Positions 19,201-31,041 of a stretch of 64,000 nucleotides of DNA are shown here, piece by piece (within the stretch, counting starts at the first letter, position 1; each line of letters opens with the position of its first letter). The stretch is taken from positions 2,418,001-2,482,000 of the forward strand of contig NZ_CP132744.1 of assembly GCF_037477895.1 (NCBI RefSeq), read 5' to 3'. The DNA comes from Mycetohabitans endofungorum (GTDB lineage: Bacteria > Pseudomonadota > Gammaproteobacteria > Burkholderiales > Burkholderiaceae). The translations under genes were made by a program, and so were the position numbers. Under the pieces are notes generated by a model that searched no databases, was not told the DNA's origin, and saw only the letters and a program-made list of their open reading frames with translations.

Positions 19201-20734
19201 ACATCTTTTCAGCCTTTTGCTCCGGCGTCACATCCCATCGCGTTACCCGTGGCTCCGGCTGGCTCGACCCCTCACCATGCGATGACGCGTCGTCCATCGA
19301 CATAGCTTGAGCTTGCCTCATAGCTTGCATATCGGACGGCTTCTTATCCCAGCGCGACTCTTTCCGAACCTTTGGCTGGCTCGCCTCCTCTCCGTACGAT
19401 GACGCATCGTCCATCGACATAGCTTGCATCATAGCTTGCATGTCGGACGGCTTCTTATCCCATGCCGCTTCGGCAATCGGCATGTCTTGCATACCCGACA
19501 CGGGCGCGGACCTCAACATCTTTTCAGCCTTTTGCTCCGGCGTCACATCCCATCGCGTTACCCGTGGCTCCGGCTGGCTCGACCCCTCACCATGCGATGA
19601 CGCGTCGTCCATCGACATAGCTTGAGCTTGCCTCATAGCCTGCATATCGGACGGCTTCTTATCCCAGCGCGACTCTTTCCGAACCTTTGGCTGGCTCGCC
19701 TCCTCTCCGTACGATGACGCATCGTCCATCGACATAGCTTGCATCATAGCTTGCATGTCGGACGGCTTCTTATCCCATGCCGCTTCGGCAATCGGCATGT
19801 CTTGCATACCCGACACGGGCGTGGACCTCAACATCTTTTCAGCCTTCTGCTCCGGCGTCACATCCCATCGCGTTACCCGTGGCTCCGGCTGGCTCGACCC
19901 CTCACCATGCGATGACGCGTCGTCCATCGACATAGCTTGAGCTTGCCTCATAGCCTGCATATCGGACGGCTTCTTATCCCAGCGTGACTCTTTCCGAACC
20001 TTTGGCTGGCTCGCCTCCTCTCCGTACGATGACGCATCGTCCATCGACATAGCTTGCATCATAGCTTGCATGTCGGACGGCTTCTTATCCCATGCCGCTT
20101 CGGCAATCGGCATGTCTTGCATACCCGACACGGGCGTGGACCTCAACATCTTTTCAGCCTTTTGCTCCGGCGTCACATCCCATCGCGTTACCCGTGGCTC
20201 CGGCTGGCTCGACCCCTCACCATGCGATGACGCGTCGTCCATCGACATAGCTTGAACTTGCCTCATAGCTTGCATATCGGACGGCTTCTTATCCCAGCGC
20301 GACTCTTTCCGAACCTTTGGCTGGCTCGCTCCCTCTCCGTACGATGACGCATCGTCCATCGACATAGCTTGCATCATAGCTTGCATGTCGGACGGCTTCT
20401 TATCCCATGCCGCTTCGGCAATCAGCGTGTCTTGCATACCCGACACGGGCGTGGACCTCAACATCTTTTCAGCCTTCTGCTCCGGCGTCACATCCCATCG
20501 CGTTACCCGTGGCTTCGGCTGGCTCGACCCCTCACCATGCGATGACGCGTCGTCCATCGGTGTATCTTCCGTATCGGACTCGACTATGGTTGACTTCGCG
20601 TCGTCGGAAAACAGCAATGCAATAACGACCCCGAGCACACACAACTTCCTTGTTAAAGCAAACCTGAAGTAATTGGGGCGACGAGCGCACGGAGCACCAT
20701 ACACTGCTACTGGTGTTGCATTATGAATCCGCAT
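13286..20734 (-). CDS. Giant repeat-built trimeric autotransporter-like surface protein
   Basis: One uninterrupted frame of 2,482 codons. Residues 29-46 form a basic-hydrophobic signal-like segment (RKLCVLGVVIALLF). Residues 60-633 are 105-residue tandem repeats. Then come two copies of a 265-residue unit, then a mosaic of 123- and 84-residue units. The C-terminus is a classic trimeric autotransporter end: neck-like RKITHVARGTEPTDAVNKAQL near residues 2378-2398, followed by a YadA-type membrane anchor of about 83 residues ending in GGFQW. Such anchors insert as a 12-strand trimeric barrel and display the passenger outside the cell. The passenger is unusual: rich in Ser, Asp, Gln, Arg and Lys, apparently disordered, with no YadA head or coiled-coil stalk recognised. 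RWD motifs and Arg/Lys clusters recur. The start at 20734 lacks a clear Shine-Dalgarno sequence, so it rests on the signal segment. Function is unknown; host interaction is an inference. Confidence 0.85.
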   Translation of the reverse strand: MRIHNATPVAVYGAPCARRPNYFRFALTRKLCVLGVVIALLFSDDAKSTIVESDTEDTPMDDASSHGEGSSQPKPRVTRWDVTPEQKAEKMLRSTPVSGMQDTLIAEAAWDKKPSDMQAMMQAMSMDDASSYGEGASQPKVRKESRWDKKPSDMQAMRQVQAMSMDDASSHGEGSSQPEPRVTRWDVTPEQKAEKMLRSTPVSGMQDMPIAEAAWDKKPSDMQAMMQAMSMDDASSYGEEASQPKVRKESRWDKKPSDMQAMRQAQAMSMDDASSHGEGSSQPEPRVTRWDVTPEQKAEKMLRSTPVSGMQDMPIAEAAWDKKPSDMQAMMQAMSMDDASSYGEEASQPKVRKESRWDKKPSDMQAMRQAQAMSMDDASSHGEGSSQPEPRVTRWDVTPEQKAEKMLRSAPVSGMQDMPIAEAAWDKKPSDMQAMMQAMSMDDASSYGEEASQPKVRKESRWDKKPSDMQAMRQAQAMSMDDASSHGEGSSQPEPRVTRWDVTPEQKAEKMLRSTPVSGMQDMPIAEAAWDKKPSDMQAMMQAMSMDDASSHGEGSSQPKPRVTRWDVTPEQKAEKMLRSTPVSGMQDMPIAEAAWDKKPSDMQAMSMDDAPSYGEEASQPKVRKKESRWDVKPSTLGSDTQDKLTPGREWKQRLDVTAGTPTDVGVRREKRRRKRSQSVPISLPSESSPREADRLVKRKRPANELLSVIDSQKGSGMPSGPQKDAANQIDARGLHPSHTGKDHADDSHAPLPSMQGANRVRQRSRSLPVLAPGLEQRRLQADTPLFIPVHTSDDGNPDSVQQIGTHELAWHQSSFTDVPPITVSGIDVSVVDNKVAVLHDASGDTHTPILGKNSSAFENGGKGQGTLAPYDKLTKPYIVDRDDDGWQSGPAPSREMKLSTLGSDTQDKLTPGWEWKQRLNVTARTSTDVGVQREKRRRERSQSVPISLPSESSPREAGRLVKRKRPTNEPLSAIDLQNDNVNLSGLQKDAANQIDARGLHPSHTGKDHADDSHAPLPSMQGANRVRQRSRSLPVLAPKLEQRRLQADTPLFVPVDTFDDGNPDGVQQAGAHELAWHQSSFTDVPPITVSGIDVSVVDNKVAVLHDASGNTHTPILGKNSSAFENGGKGQGTLAPYDELTKPYIVDRDDDGWQSGLALSREMGVRQVPAEQPALSRSSTSTMSDAGADPVSVSQAAVMAKTDNEKRSQVGENIPEPVVSNSSSVLNSVQADQYPNSERAKTQSPKASLSPALTAADKVQGVAPDNRGVSDSAELPQQAQPTETGVSATMLAHSASHRSSASTMSDAGASIGSRSTQSADESRTQPLVQTPETSSSFAAQQTVAEKVRDVAPGNRGRSKSAVLLHQQPQVAKRLRSSSEDRRRSDGLDAAGLEGGIWQSGPAPSREIEVGQVLAERLASPRSSASTMSDAGTRVGSKPTQSAEETHTQLQTLEVSLSPALTAADKVQDVAPGNRGGSNSTELPQQAQPAEPVASVTTLAHSASRRSSMSTMNDAGASIDSRSTQSADESRTQPLVQTPETSSSLAVQQTAAEKVRDAALGSRGRSKSAVLLHQQPQVAKRLRSSSEDRRRSGGLDAAGLEDGIWQSGPAPSREMEVGQVLAEHPALPRSSASTMSDAGARVDSKSTQSADESRTQPLVQTPETSSSFAAQQTVAEKVRDVAPGNRGRSKSAVLLHQQPQVAKRLRSSSEDRRRSDGLDAAGLEDGIWQSGPAPSREMEVGQVLAEHPALPRSSASTMSDAGARVDSKSTQSADESRTQPLVQTPETSSSLAAQQTVAEKVRDVAPGNRGRSKSAVLLHQQPQVAKRLRSSSEDRRRSDGLDAAGLEGGIWQSGPAPSREMEVGQVLAERPASPRSSASTMSDAGTRVDSKPIQFAEETHTQLQTLEASLSPALTAADKVQDVAPGNRGGFGPAELLQQAQPAGQDASATTSAHPASRRSSTSTMSDAGASIGSRSTQSADESRTQPLVQTPETSSSLAAQQTVAEKVRDVAPGNRGRSKSAVLLHQQPQVAKRLRSSSEDRRRSDGLDAAGLEGGIWQSGPAPSREMEVGQVLAERPASPRSSASTMSDAGTRVDSKPIQFAEETHTQLQTLEASLSPALTAADKVQDVAPGNRGGFGPAELLQQAQPAGQDASATTSAHPASRRSSMSTMSDASARVASKLTQSADETHMQLQILEASLSPALTAADKVQDVAPGNRGGSDGAESLQQAQPAGHDASAIMSAAPPASRRSSTSTMSDAGADPVSVSQAAVMAKTDNEKQSQVGENIPEPVASSSLSVSNSVQADQPPNSEPTEMTSLTRPSPSTAAATSRDAAPEQDVLHGWLREAIAAELPSVMTEQLGISVDETRVSVGTPGQERKITHVARGTEPTDAVNKAQLDEAVARVDRDASAGIAAAMAVAGLPQPTLPGKSLAAFAGATYRGQYGAALGISHVTPNNRWVFKLAANANGRGYLGAVASGGFQW
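13967..17181 (-). repeat. Mosaic of 369-bp and 252-bp coding repeats in the adhesin gene
   Basis: Occurrences of the TMSDAG codon block are spaced 369 or 252 bases apart. In the direction of translation, after a first unit of about 362 bases, the order is A-B-A-A-A-B-A-B-B (A = 369, B = 252). A units encode AKRLRSSSEDRRRS and IWQSGPAPSRE; B units encode SLSPALTAADKVQDVAPGNRG. Some neighbouring copies look identical over hundreds of bases, so recent duplication or conversion is likely. Confidence 0.85.
17244..18833 (-). repeat. Two tandem copies of a 795-bp coding unit in the adhesin gene
   Basis: Each copy encodes about 265 residues from STLGSDTQDKLTPG to WQSGPAPSREM. The junction blocks repeat exactly 795 bases apart (18833 and 18038). 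Each copy has RREKRRR or QREKRRR followed by K/E-RSQSVPISLPS, VKRKRP and RVRQRSRSLPV, and a more ordered-looking stretch around VPPITVSGIDVSVVDNKVAVLHDASG. Confidence 0.85.
18840..20557 (-). repeat. 315-bp tandem coding repeats (RWD repeats) in the adhesin gene
   Basis: A 105-residue unit made of two related halves is repeated about five times with exact 315-base period (equivalent points at 20385, 20070, 19755 and 19440), then shorter partial units. One half carries TRWDVTPEQKAEKML, the other KESRWDKKPSDMQAM. Across the block I count eleven RWD motifs and six AWD motifs. Confidence 0.85.
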
Positions 20735-20886
20735 TTTAAAGTCTCTAGTTGTTAGTCAACTGCTAGTCGGGCGGGGTGAAGGTGACAGTACGCGTAGACC
20801 CGCTCCTATGCAATCAGACGCGAAGCTTGTTGCGGAATTTAACAGGAGTTCGTCGGCTTGCCCATATACTGGTTAAAAGGTTTATT

Positions 20887-20915
20887 GTTATAGCGGCATC
20901 AAAGGACACCTCCAA
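20887..20915 (-). promoter_or_regulatory. Candidate promoter of the giant adhesin gene
   Basis: Minus-strand TTGGAG (3 of 6), 17 bases, TATAAC (5 of 6), in an AT-rich stretch about 150 bases before the start codon. Only the -10 is good. Confidence 0.3.
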
Positions 20916-21467
20916 CACCGTAACTATTATTTAAATTAATTTATTCAAAATTTTTTGACGGTGGTCCGTACTGCACGGGGAATGGTGGAACCGCAACGCC
21001 ATGCGCCCGCGTCTCATGGTCACAGCGTTCCCTGCACCATACCATTGCGGACGCAACATCAATATGAATGCGCCACTGTCTGTTCGCAGCACCACTATTA
21101 ACAATGCAGCGATAACACTGTTCGGCACCGCTGCGATTTTCGCGGCCGATATGGCCGGCGCGCCGCTCTCGATGATTTGGAGGATTTGTTATAGGCACCG
21201 CGGATACTAAAATCCTTAACAAAATGAGCCGCTAGGACTGTCAACCTGCGTCATGTTCTGCCAACTGCATCGTTATTTTGCTGGCAATGAGGTCACGGAA
21301 TTACACGCGGCGTCGCACGCACGAACAACATGATGCTAACAGCGGATCAAGTAAAAAATGGACTGCGTTCGCCGCTGGCGTCACTGGCACCCGGACGATA
21401 ACCGTCGATCGCTTACGCTCACGGGCAGGGGGAAAAGACGGGTGGGCTGAACAGGTGGGCCGCAAAG
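20916..21467. other. Gap between the rRNA operon and the adhesin gene
   Basis: Begins with a very AT-rich segment (about 20925-20960). Open frames up to 93 codons exist on both strands at 20931-21222, but none has a ribosome-binding site or recognisable motif, so I do not call them. Confidence 0.4.
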
Positions 21468-21502
21468 CCCAACGCCCGCTTCGGGGGGAAGCGGGCGTTG
21501 GG
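21468..21502 (-). terminator. rRNA operon terminator hairpin
   Basis: A perfect 15-bp GC-rich inverted repeat (CCCAACGCCCGCTTC and its complement) with a 5-base loop stands 13 bases after the 5S 3' end. The following T-run on the minus strand is poor (CTTTG), so termination may need extra factors, but position and stem strength make the role likely. Confidence 0.65.
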
Positions 21503-21515
21503 GGGCAATGGGGGA

Positions 21516-21631
21516 GCCTGACGATTACCTACTTTCACACGGGCAATCCGCACTATCATCGGCGTGGAGTCGTTTCACGGTCCTGTTCGGGATGGGCAGG
21601 GGTGGGACCGACTCGCTATGGTCATCAGGCA
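21516..21631 (-). rRNA. rrf: 5S ribosomal RNA
   Basis: Complement of a canonical beta/gammaproteobacterial 5S: starts TGCCTGATGACCATAGCGAG, contains CCCGAACAGGACCGTGAAAC and ends GTAGGTAATCGTCAGGC. About 116 nt. Ends are placed by the pairing of the terminal helix and may be off by a few bases. Confidence 0.95.
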
Positions 21632-21741
21632 AAAGGGGGAGCTGTCGCGCGGCGGGGCGCGCCAGCGAATCTGGAACAAGAAGCAGCCGGTAGGATTATG
21701 TCGTCGAGGACGGCACAACGGTAAAACGGACCAGTTATAGG

Positions 21742-24623
<2,882 letters not shown>

Positions 24624-24796
24624 CTATAACAAGTCCGTCTTGCAACGCACCGGCTATAGGTTGAGTTTTCGCGTTGTGCCGTATCTTCCAAGCGTCTTTT
24701 CAGATCACTCAAAACAATACTTTCAATCACTACCCGTCTATCTTCTGCGCCCATCTCAAGACGCGTCCAATAGACATTACTGCTTCTTTTTCCAGA

Positions 24797-24809
24797 TTGT
24801 TAAAGAACG
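24797..24809 (-). promoter_or_regulatory. Spacer boxA antitermination site
   Basis: Minus-strand CGTTCTTTAACAA matches the boxA element placed between tRNA-Ala and 23S in rRNA operons; it recruits the Nus antitermination complex. Confidence 0.6.
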
Positions 24810-24884
24810 TCACAGCCATACTGCACTGCTTGACCCACGGGTCAATCGCCAACACTCCGTTTGGGAGCGCTCGCGATTGAGCAG

Positions 24885-24960
24885 TGGTGGAGGCAGACGG
24901 GATCGAACCGACGACCCCCTGCTTGCAAAGCAGGTGCTCTCCCAGCTGAGCTATGCCCCC
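24885..24960 (-). tRNA. tRNA-Ala (anticodon TGC)
   Basis: A 76-nt cloverleaf with encoded CCA: GGGGGCATAGCTCAGCTGGG at the 5' end, anticodon loop TTTGCAA, T-arm GGTTCGATCC and a TGCCTCCACCA end. Standard position in the 16S-23S spacer. Confidence 0.97.
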
Positions 24961-25013
24961 CTTGGGTTCGGGCCGCGCTGCGCGCAGCGCTCGTGGCGCA
25001 CACCAGACTCGCG

Positions 25014-25090
25014 TGGTGGGTCTGGTTGGATTCGAACCAACGACCCCCGCCTTATCAAGACGGTGCTCTAACCGACTGAGCTACAGACCC
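25014..25090 (-). tRNA. tRNA-Ile (anticodon GAT)
   Basis: A 77-nt cloverleaf with encoded CCA: begins GGGTCTGTAGCTCAGTCGGT, anticodon loop TTGATAA, T-arm GGTTCGAATCC, end AGACCCACCA. Lies between 16S and tRNA-Ala. Confidence 0.97.
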
Positions 25091-25158
25091 TTCGTCTGTC
25101 CCTGTGACTTTCACAGCCGATAAGCGTGAGTACTTGAAGCGCAGACTTCTTGCTCCAG

Positions 25159-26690
<1,532 letters not shown>

Positions 26691-26883
26691 CAAACCTGTT
26701 ACTTGTTCGGGCCACAAAGGACCCTGTCGCTCAACTCAAAACGTTGACAGGTTTCGATTCTCTCAAAACCCACCTTCATTTCGCATGAGACTTAATGATT
26801 CTTTCGCATCGCCCCACCCGGCTTTTACCACCCGGGCGCAGCACGCCTGCACCATCAAGTACCCACACTTATCGGCTGTTACT

Positions 26884-26895
26884 TGTTAAAGAGCA
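26884..26895 (-). promoter_or_regulatory. Leader boxA antitermination site
   Basis: Minus-strand TGCTCTTTAACA is an exact boxA-type sequence about 195 bases before 16S, as in other rRNA leaders. Confidence 0.7.
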
Positions 26896-26979
26896 TCGCA
26901 ACCGCTTCGCCTCAACCTATCTGGCCTCGGCCCCGCATCGCGTCGCGTCGCGTCGCTGCATCAGCAGCAGAGAAACGAG

Positions 26980-27008
26980 ATTATGAAGATTTCTCGTCGC
27001 AGCGTCAA
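26980..27008 (-). promoter_or_regulatory. rRNA operon promoter (P1-like)
   Basis: Minus-strand TTGACG (5 of 6), 17 bases, CATAAT (5 of 6). Directly upstream is an A/T-rich UP-element-like stretch (about 27009-27032, with AAAAAGTTTTCAAAAACTTC). Transcription would start near 26973, giving a leader of about 280 bases that includes boxA and a small GCGTC repeat. Confidence 0.7.
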
Positions 27009-27141
27009 GAAGTTTTTGAAAACTTTTTCCACCACAGTGATTCGAGAAGATCCTACTCACCCGCCCCACTTTCGCGCAACGGCATCCGCAGCGCGAAAAA
27101 TAAGATTTTAGCGACCCATCACCTTCAACGCAAGTCCGTTT

Positions 27142-27918
27142 TCAACGATGCTTGAAGATAGGCTTGCGCTTCTCGACAAACGCCGCCATCCCTTCCTTCT
27201 GGTCCTCGGTGGCAAACAGCGAGTGGAACAGCCGGCGCTCGAAATGCACACCCTCGGTAAGCAAGGTCTCGTACGATTGATTGATCGATTCCTTAATCAT
27301 CATCACCGAAGGCAGCGAATATTCAGCAATCGCAGCCGCCGTGCTAAGCGCTTCGTCTAACAGCTTGCCTACCGCGACTACGCGAGATACCAGTCCCGCG
27401 CGCTCCGCTTCGTGTACATCCATGAACCGCCCGGTCAAGCACAGGTCCATCGCTTTGGCCTTAGAGATCGCACGCGGCAAGCGCTGCGTGCCACCGGCGC
27501 CCGGCATGACCCCGAGCTTGACCTCCGGCAGACCGAACCGCGCGGTGTCGGCCGCGATGATAATGTCGCACATCATCGCCAGTTCGCATCCGCCGCCCAG
27601 CGCCAAGCCCGCCACTGCGGCGATCACCGGTTTGCGCACCGCACGCACCGCCTCCCAGTTGCGCGTAATGTAGTTCCCTTTGTAAACATCCATATAGGTG
27701 TACTTCGCCATCATTCCGATGTCCGCGCCGGCGGCAAATGCCTTTTCACTGCCCGTCACCACGATCGCGCCGATCTGCTCGTCGTCGTCGAACGCCTTGA
27801 GCGCCGCGCCCAACTCGTCCATCAGCGCGTCGTTCAGTGCATTGAGCACCTTCGGGCGGTGCAGCGTGATCAGCCCGACCCGTCCGCTTGTGTCGACCAG
27901 GATGTTTTCGAATGTCAT
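27142..27918 (-). CDS. paaF: Enoyl-CoA hydratase (crotonase family, PaaF-type)
   Basis: A 258-residue crotonase-fold enzyme that hydrates 2-enoyl-CoA. Oxyanion-hole motifs are AFAAGADI and [15 protein letters not shown]. Both catalytic glutamates are present (GGGCE and [19 protein letters not shown]), so it should be a true hydratase. GGAGC precedes the ATG. It diverges from the phenylacetate genes across a shared control region, which argues for 2,3-dehydroadipyl-CoA hydratase (PaaF), but a general beta-oxidation role is equally compatible with the sequence. Confidence 0.88.
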   Translation of the reverse strand: MTFENILVDTSGRVGLITLHRPKVLNALNDALMDELGAALKAFDDDEQIGAIVVTGSEKAFAAGADIGMMAKYTYMDVYKGNYITRNWEAVRAVRKPVIAAVAGLALGGGCELAMMCDIIIAADTARFGLPEVKLGVMPGAGGTQRLPRAISKAKAMDLCLTGRFMDVHEAERAGLVSRVVAVGKLLDEALSTAAAIAEYSLPSVMMIKESINQSYETLLTEGVHFERRLFHSLFATEDQKEGMAAFVEKRKPIFKHR

Positions 27919-27987
27919 GAATGCTCCATTGGCAAGGGGACCCGCGAAAAAACGCCGCGCAATCCGAAAAGAATGCTACCATTTTCC

Positions 27988-28003
27988 AACCAACCGGTCG
28001 GTT
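27988..28003. promoter_or_regulatory. Palindromic operator candidate of the phenylacetate genes
   Basis: AACCAACCGGTCGGTT is a 16-base palindrome with a single mismatched pair, placed 40 bases before the paaN start in the paaF-paaN divergent region. TetR-type PaaR repressors act on similar palindromes in other bacteria. No PaaR gene is in the window, so the assignment is by analogy. Confidence 0.45.
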
Positions 28004-28042
28004 TATTTATCCGTCTCCGCCTCAATTTTCCGACGACTCGCC

Positions 28043-29722
28043 ATGACACATCCGCTGTTTGTGAAGCATGAATCGACGTTGACACAGGCACTTCAGGCAC
28101 AGGAAACGCGCGGCTACTGGAGTCCGTTCCCCGAGATGCCCAGCCCCAAGGTGTACGGGGAAACGGCGAACGCGGACGGTGAGCAATCGTTCAAAGCGCT
28201 TTTGAACCAAACGTTCGATTTGGATCAGCCCCGCAATGGACTGGTAGGCCAGGAGCACTCGCCGTTCGGCTTCGCTTTGGGCGTGCGCTATCCGAAAGCC
28301 GATCCGGACTCGCTATTCGCCGCCGTGGCGCGCGCGCAGCAACCATGGCAGCGTGCGGGCCGCGACACGTGGGTGGGCGTGAGCCTGGAGATTCTGCAGC
28401 GGCTGAACCGGGCGAGCTTCGAGATTGCCTACAGCGTGATGCATACAACCGGACAGGCATTCATGATGGCGTTCCAGGCCGGCGGGCCGCATGCGCAGGA
28501 CCGCGCGCTCGAGGCCATCGCATGCGCATGGGACCAGTTGCGGCGCATCCCGGCCCAAGCTTACTGGGAAAAACCCCAAGGCAAGAACCCGCCGCTGGCA
28601 ATGGAAAAGCACTTTACGATCGTGCCGCGCGGCATCGGCCTGGTGCTGGGCTGTTGTACTTTTCCGACATGGAACAGTTATCCGGGACTATTCGCCGATC
28701 TTGCGACTGGCAACGCGGTGGTCGTCAAGCCCCATCCTGGCGCGATCCTGCCGCTGGCGATCACCGTACGTATCGCGCGCGACGTGCTGCGCGAGGCCGG
28801 CTTCGATCCGAACGTCGTTACGCTGTTGGCAACGGATCCGGATGACGGCACGCTCGTGCAGCAGCTCGCCACGCGCCCCGATGTCCGACTGATCGATTTC
28901 ACGGGCAGCACGCACAATGGCAATTGGCTCGAGCGCAACGCGACCCAGGCCCACGTGTATACCGAGAAGGCGGGCGTGAACCAGATTGTCATCGACTCGG
29001 TCGATGACATCAAGGCAGCCGCACGCAATATCGCATTCTCGCTGGCACTGTACTCGGGCCAGATGTGTACCGCGCCACAAAACATCTATGTGCCGCGCAA
29101 CGGCATCCGCACCCCCGACGGTACGCTTAGCTTCGACGAAGTCGCCCAAGCAATCGCCGAGGCCGTCCGGAAACTGACGTCGGACCCAGCCAAGGCGGTC
29201 GAATTAATTGGAGCCCTCCAAAACGACGCCGTAGTGCAGCGCATCGAACGGGCGCGCTCGCTCGGTACCGTGCTACTGGACAGCCAACCGCTCGTGCATC
29301 CCGCGTTCGAGCATGCACGAGTGCATACGCCGCTGCTGGTCAAGCTGGATGCGGCCACCGACCAGAAACGGTTTACGCAGGAATGGTTCGGCCCGATCGC
29401 ATTCGTCATCGCGACGGATTCCACCGCGCAATCGCTGGCGCTGGCCGGCTCGATTGCCGCACAGCACGGCGCGCTGACGCTATCCGTATACAGTGGTGAC
29501 GAGGCAGTGCAGCAAGCCGCGCACGAAGCGGCAATCGAAGGCGGCGTCGCGCTGTCGCTGAACTTAACCGGCGGCGTGTTCGTGAACCAGTCCGCGGCGT
29601 TCTCGGACTTCCACGGCACCGGTGCAAACCCAGCGGCCAATGCGACGCTGACCGACGCTGCGTTCGTGGCGAACCGTTTCCGCGTCGTGCAAAGCCGCGC
29701 GCACGTGGCACCGCGCGGCTAA
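28043..29722 (+). CDS. paaN: Phenylacetic acid degradation protein PaaN (aldehyde dehydrogenase family)
   Basis: A 559-residue aldehyde dehydrogenase-fold protein of the PaaN type. It has VKPHPG (residues 228-233), FTGST (286-290), the Glu in YTEKAG (E308) and the catalytic Cys342 in YSGQMCTAP. Unlike E. coli PaaZ it has no C-terminal MaoC hydratase domain. It is expected to oxidise the ring-opened aldehyde in phenylacetyl-CoA catabolism. The frame is open far upstream, but the ATG at 28043 starts the family N-terminus MTHPLF and lies after the paaF-paaN operator. First gene of a five-gene cluster. Confidence 0.9.
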   Translation: MTHPLFVKHESTLTQALQAQETRGYWSPFPEMPSPKVYGETANADGEQSFKALLNQTFDLDQPRNGLVGQEHSPFGFALGVRYPKADPDSLFAAVARAQQPWQRAGRDTWVGVSLEILQRLNRASFEIAYSVMHTTGQAFMMAFQAGGPHAQDRALEAIACAWDQLRRIPAQAYWEKPQGKNPPLAMEKHFTIVPRGIGLVLGCCTFPTWNSYPGLFADLATGNAVVVKPHPGAILPLAITVRIARDVLREAGFDPNVVTLLATDPDDGTLVQQLATRPDVRLIDFTGSTHNGNWLERNATQAHVYTEKAGVNQIVIDSVDDIKAAARNIAFSLALYSGQMCTAPQNIYVPRNGIRTPDGTLSFDEVAQAIAEAVRKLTSDPAKAVELIGALQNDAVVQRIERARSLGTVLLDSQPLVHPAFEHARVHTPLLVKLDAATDQKRFTQEWFGPIAFVIATDSTAQSLALAGSIAAQHGALTLSVYSGDEAVQQAAHEAAIEGGVALSLNLTGGVFVNQSAAFSDFHGTGANPAANATLTDAAFVANRFRVVQSRAHVAPRG

Positions 29723-29793
29723 CCGGCGCCACCCCGGCATTGCTCCACACCGACGAGAACGACGCTACCGGACAAGCACAGGCGACTGGCACC

Positions 29794-30996
29794 ATGACTG
29801 AAGCTTTTATCTGTGATGCAATCCGCACGCCGTTCGGCCGCTATGGCGGCGCGCTAAAAGACGTTCGCGCAGACGACCTTGGCGCGATCCCGATCAAGGC
29901 GCTGCTCGAACGTTACCCGTCAATGGACTGGGCGGCGGTGGACGACGTGATCTTCGGCTGCGCGAATCAGGCCGGCGAAGATAACCGCAACGTCGCTCGG
30001 ATGGTCGGGCTGCTCGCCGGCCTGCCCATTGACGTGCCGGGCGCCACGGTGAACCGACTATGCGGCTCGGGCATGGATGCGATCGGCACCGCGGCGCGAG
30101 CGATCCGCGCAGGTGACGCGTCGCTGATGCTGGCCGGCGGTGTCGAGAGCATGACGCGCGCGCCGTTCGTGATGGGCAAGGCCAACACCGCGTTCTCACG
30201 CCAGGCCGAAGTCTTCGATACGACGCTTGGCTGGCGTTTCGTGAACCGGCTGATGAAACAGCAGTACGGCATCGATTCGATGCCGCAGACCGCCGAAAAC
30301 GTCGCGGCCGCCTATAACGTGAGCCGTGCCGATCAGGATGCATTTGCGTTACGCAGCCAGCAAAAGGCCGCCCGTGCGCAGCGTGACGGCGTACTGGCTG
30401 CCGAGATCGTGCCGGTCACCGTGCCGTCCCGCAACGGCGATGCGATCGTGGTGCAGCACGACGAGCATCCGCGCGAAACGTCAATGGACGCACTGGCCAA
30501 GCTCGGCGGTGTGGTACGCCCAGATGGCACTGTCACCGCCGGCAATGCGTCCGGCATCAACGATGGCGCCTGTGCGCTGCTAATCGCCAGCGAAGCAGCC
30601 GCACGCGCGCACGGGCTCACGCCGAAGGCGCGCGTGCTTGGCATGGCAACGGCGGGAGTCGAGCCACGCGTGATGGGCATCGGACCGGCGCCCGCGACGC
30701 GCAAGCTGCTGCGGCAATTGAACATGACGCTCGATCAGTTCGACGTCATCGAGTTAAACGAAGCATTCGCTGCACAAGGCCTGGCCGTGCTGCGGCTGCT
30801 GGGCATCGCCGACGCCGACCCGCGCGTGAATCCAAACGGCGGAGCGATCGCGCTCGGCCACCCGCTCGGCGCATCCGGCGCGCGGCTGGTAACGGCCGCC
30901 ATGTACCAGTTGCACCGCAACGGCGGCCGCTATGCATTGTGTACGATGTGCATTGGAGTCGGACAGGGTATTGCATTGGCCATCGAGCGCGTCTGA
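29794..30996 (+). CDS. paaJ: 3-oxoadipyl-CoA thiolase (PaaJ/PcaF-type)
   Basis: A 400-residue thiolase with all catalytic residues: Cys90 in NRLCGSG, His356 in [10 protein letters not shown] and Cys386 in [10 protein letters not shown]. It would release acetyl-CoA and succinyl-CoA from 3-oxoadipyl-CoA at the end of the phenylacetate (and beta-ketoadipate) route. The ATG at 29794 gives the family start [19 protein letters not shown]. It lies 71 bases after paaN. PaaJ and PcaF cannot be separated by eye; context favours PaaJ. Confidence 0.92.
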   Translation: MTEAFICDAIRTPFGRYGGALKDVRADDLGAIPIKALLERYPSMDWAAVDDVIFGCANQAGEDNRNVARMVGLLAGLPIDVPGATVNRLCGSGMDAIGTAARAIRAGDASLMLAGGVESMTRAPFVMGKANTAFSRQAEVFDTTLGWRFVNRLMKQQYGIDSMPQTAENVAAAYNVSRADQDAFALRSQQKAARAQRDGVLAAEIVPVTVPSRNGDAIVVQHDEHPRETSMDALAKLGGVVRPDGTVTAGNASGINDGACALLIASEAAARAHGLTPKARVLGMATAGVEPRVMGIGPAPATRKLLRQLNMTLDQFDVIELNEAFAAQGLAVLRLLGIADADPRVNPNGGAIALGHPLGASGARLVTAAMYQLHRNGGRYALCTMCIGVGQGIALAIERV

Positions 30997-31041
30997 AGTC
31001 GGCCTCGCGCATTCATTTCGCCTAGGCAGGAGGAAACTCCC

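Noticed and set aside
18840-20557. CRISPR array or TALE-type repeats
   Set aside because: The 315-bp units are coding, contiguous and far longer than CRISPR repeats, with no spacers. They are also unlike the 33-35-residue TALE/BAT repeats of related bacteria (no repeat-variable di-residue pattern).
20941-21222. 93-codon frame upstream of the adhesin as an N-terminal exon-like or fragment gene
   Set aside because: No ribosome-binding site, no similarity to the adhesin repeats or to known proteins by eye.
27698-28042. Long N-terminal extension of PaaN (in-frame from 27698)
   Set aside because: The extension overlaps the paaF coding sequence on the other strand and the operator region; the family N-terminus begins at 28043.
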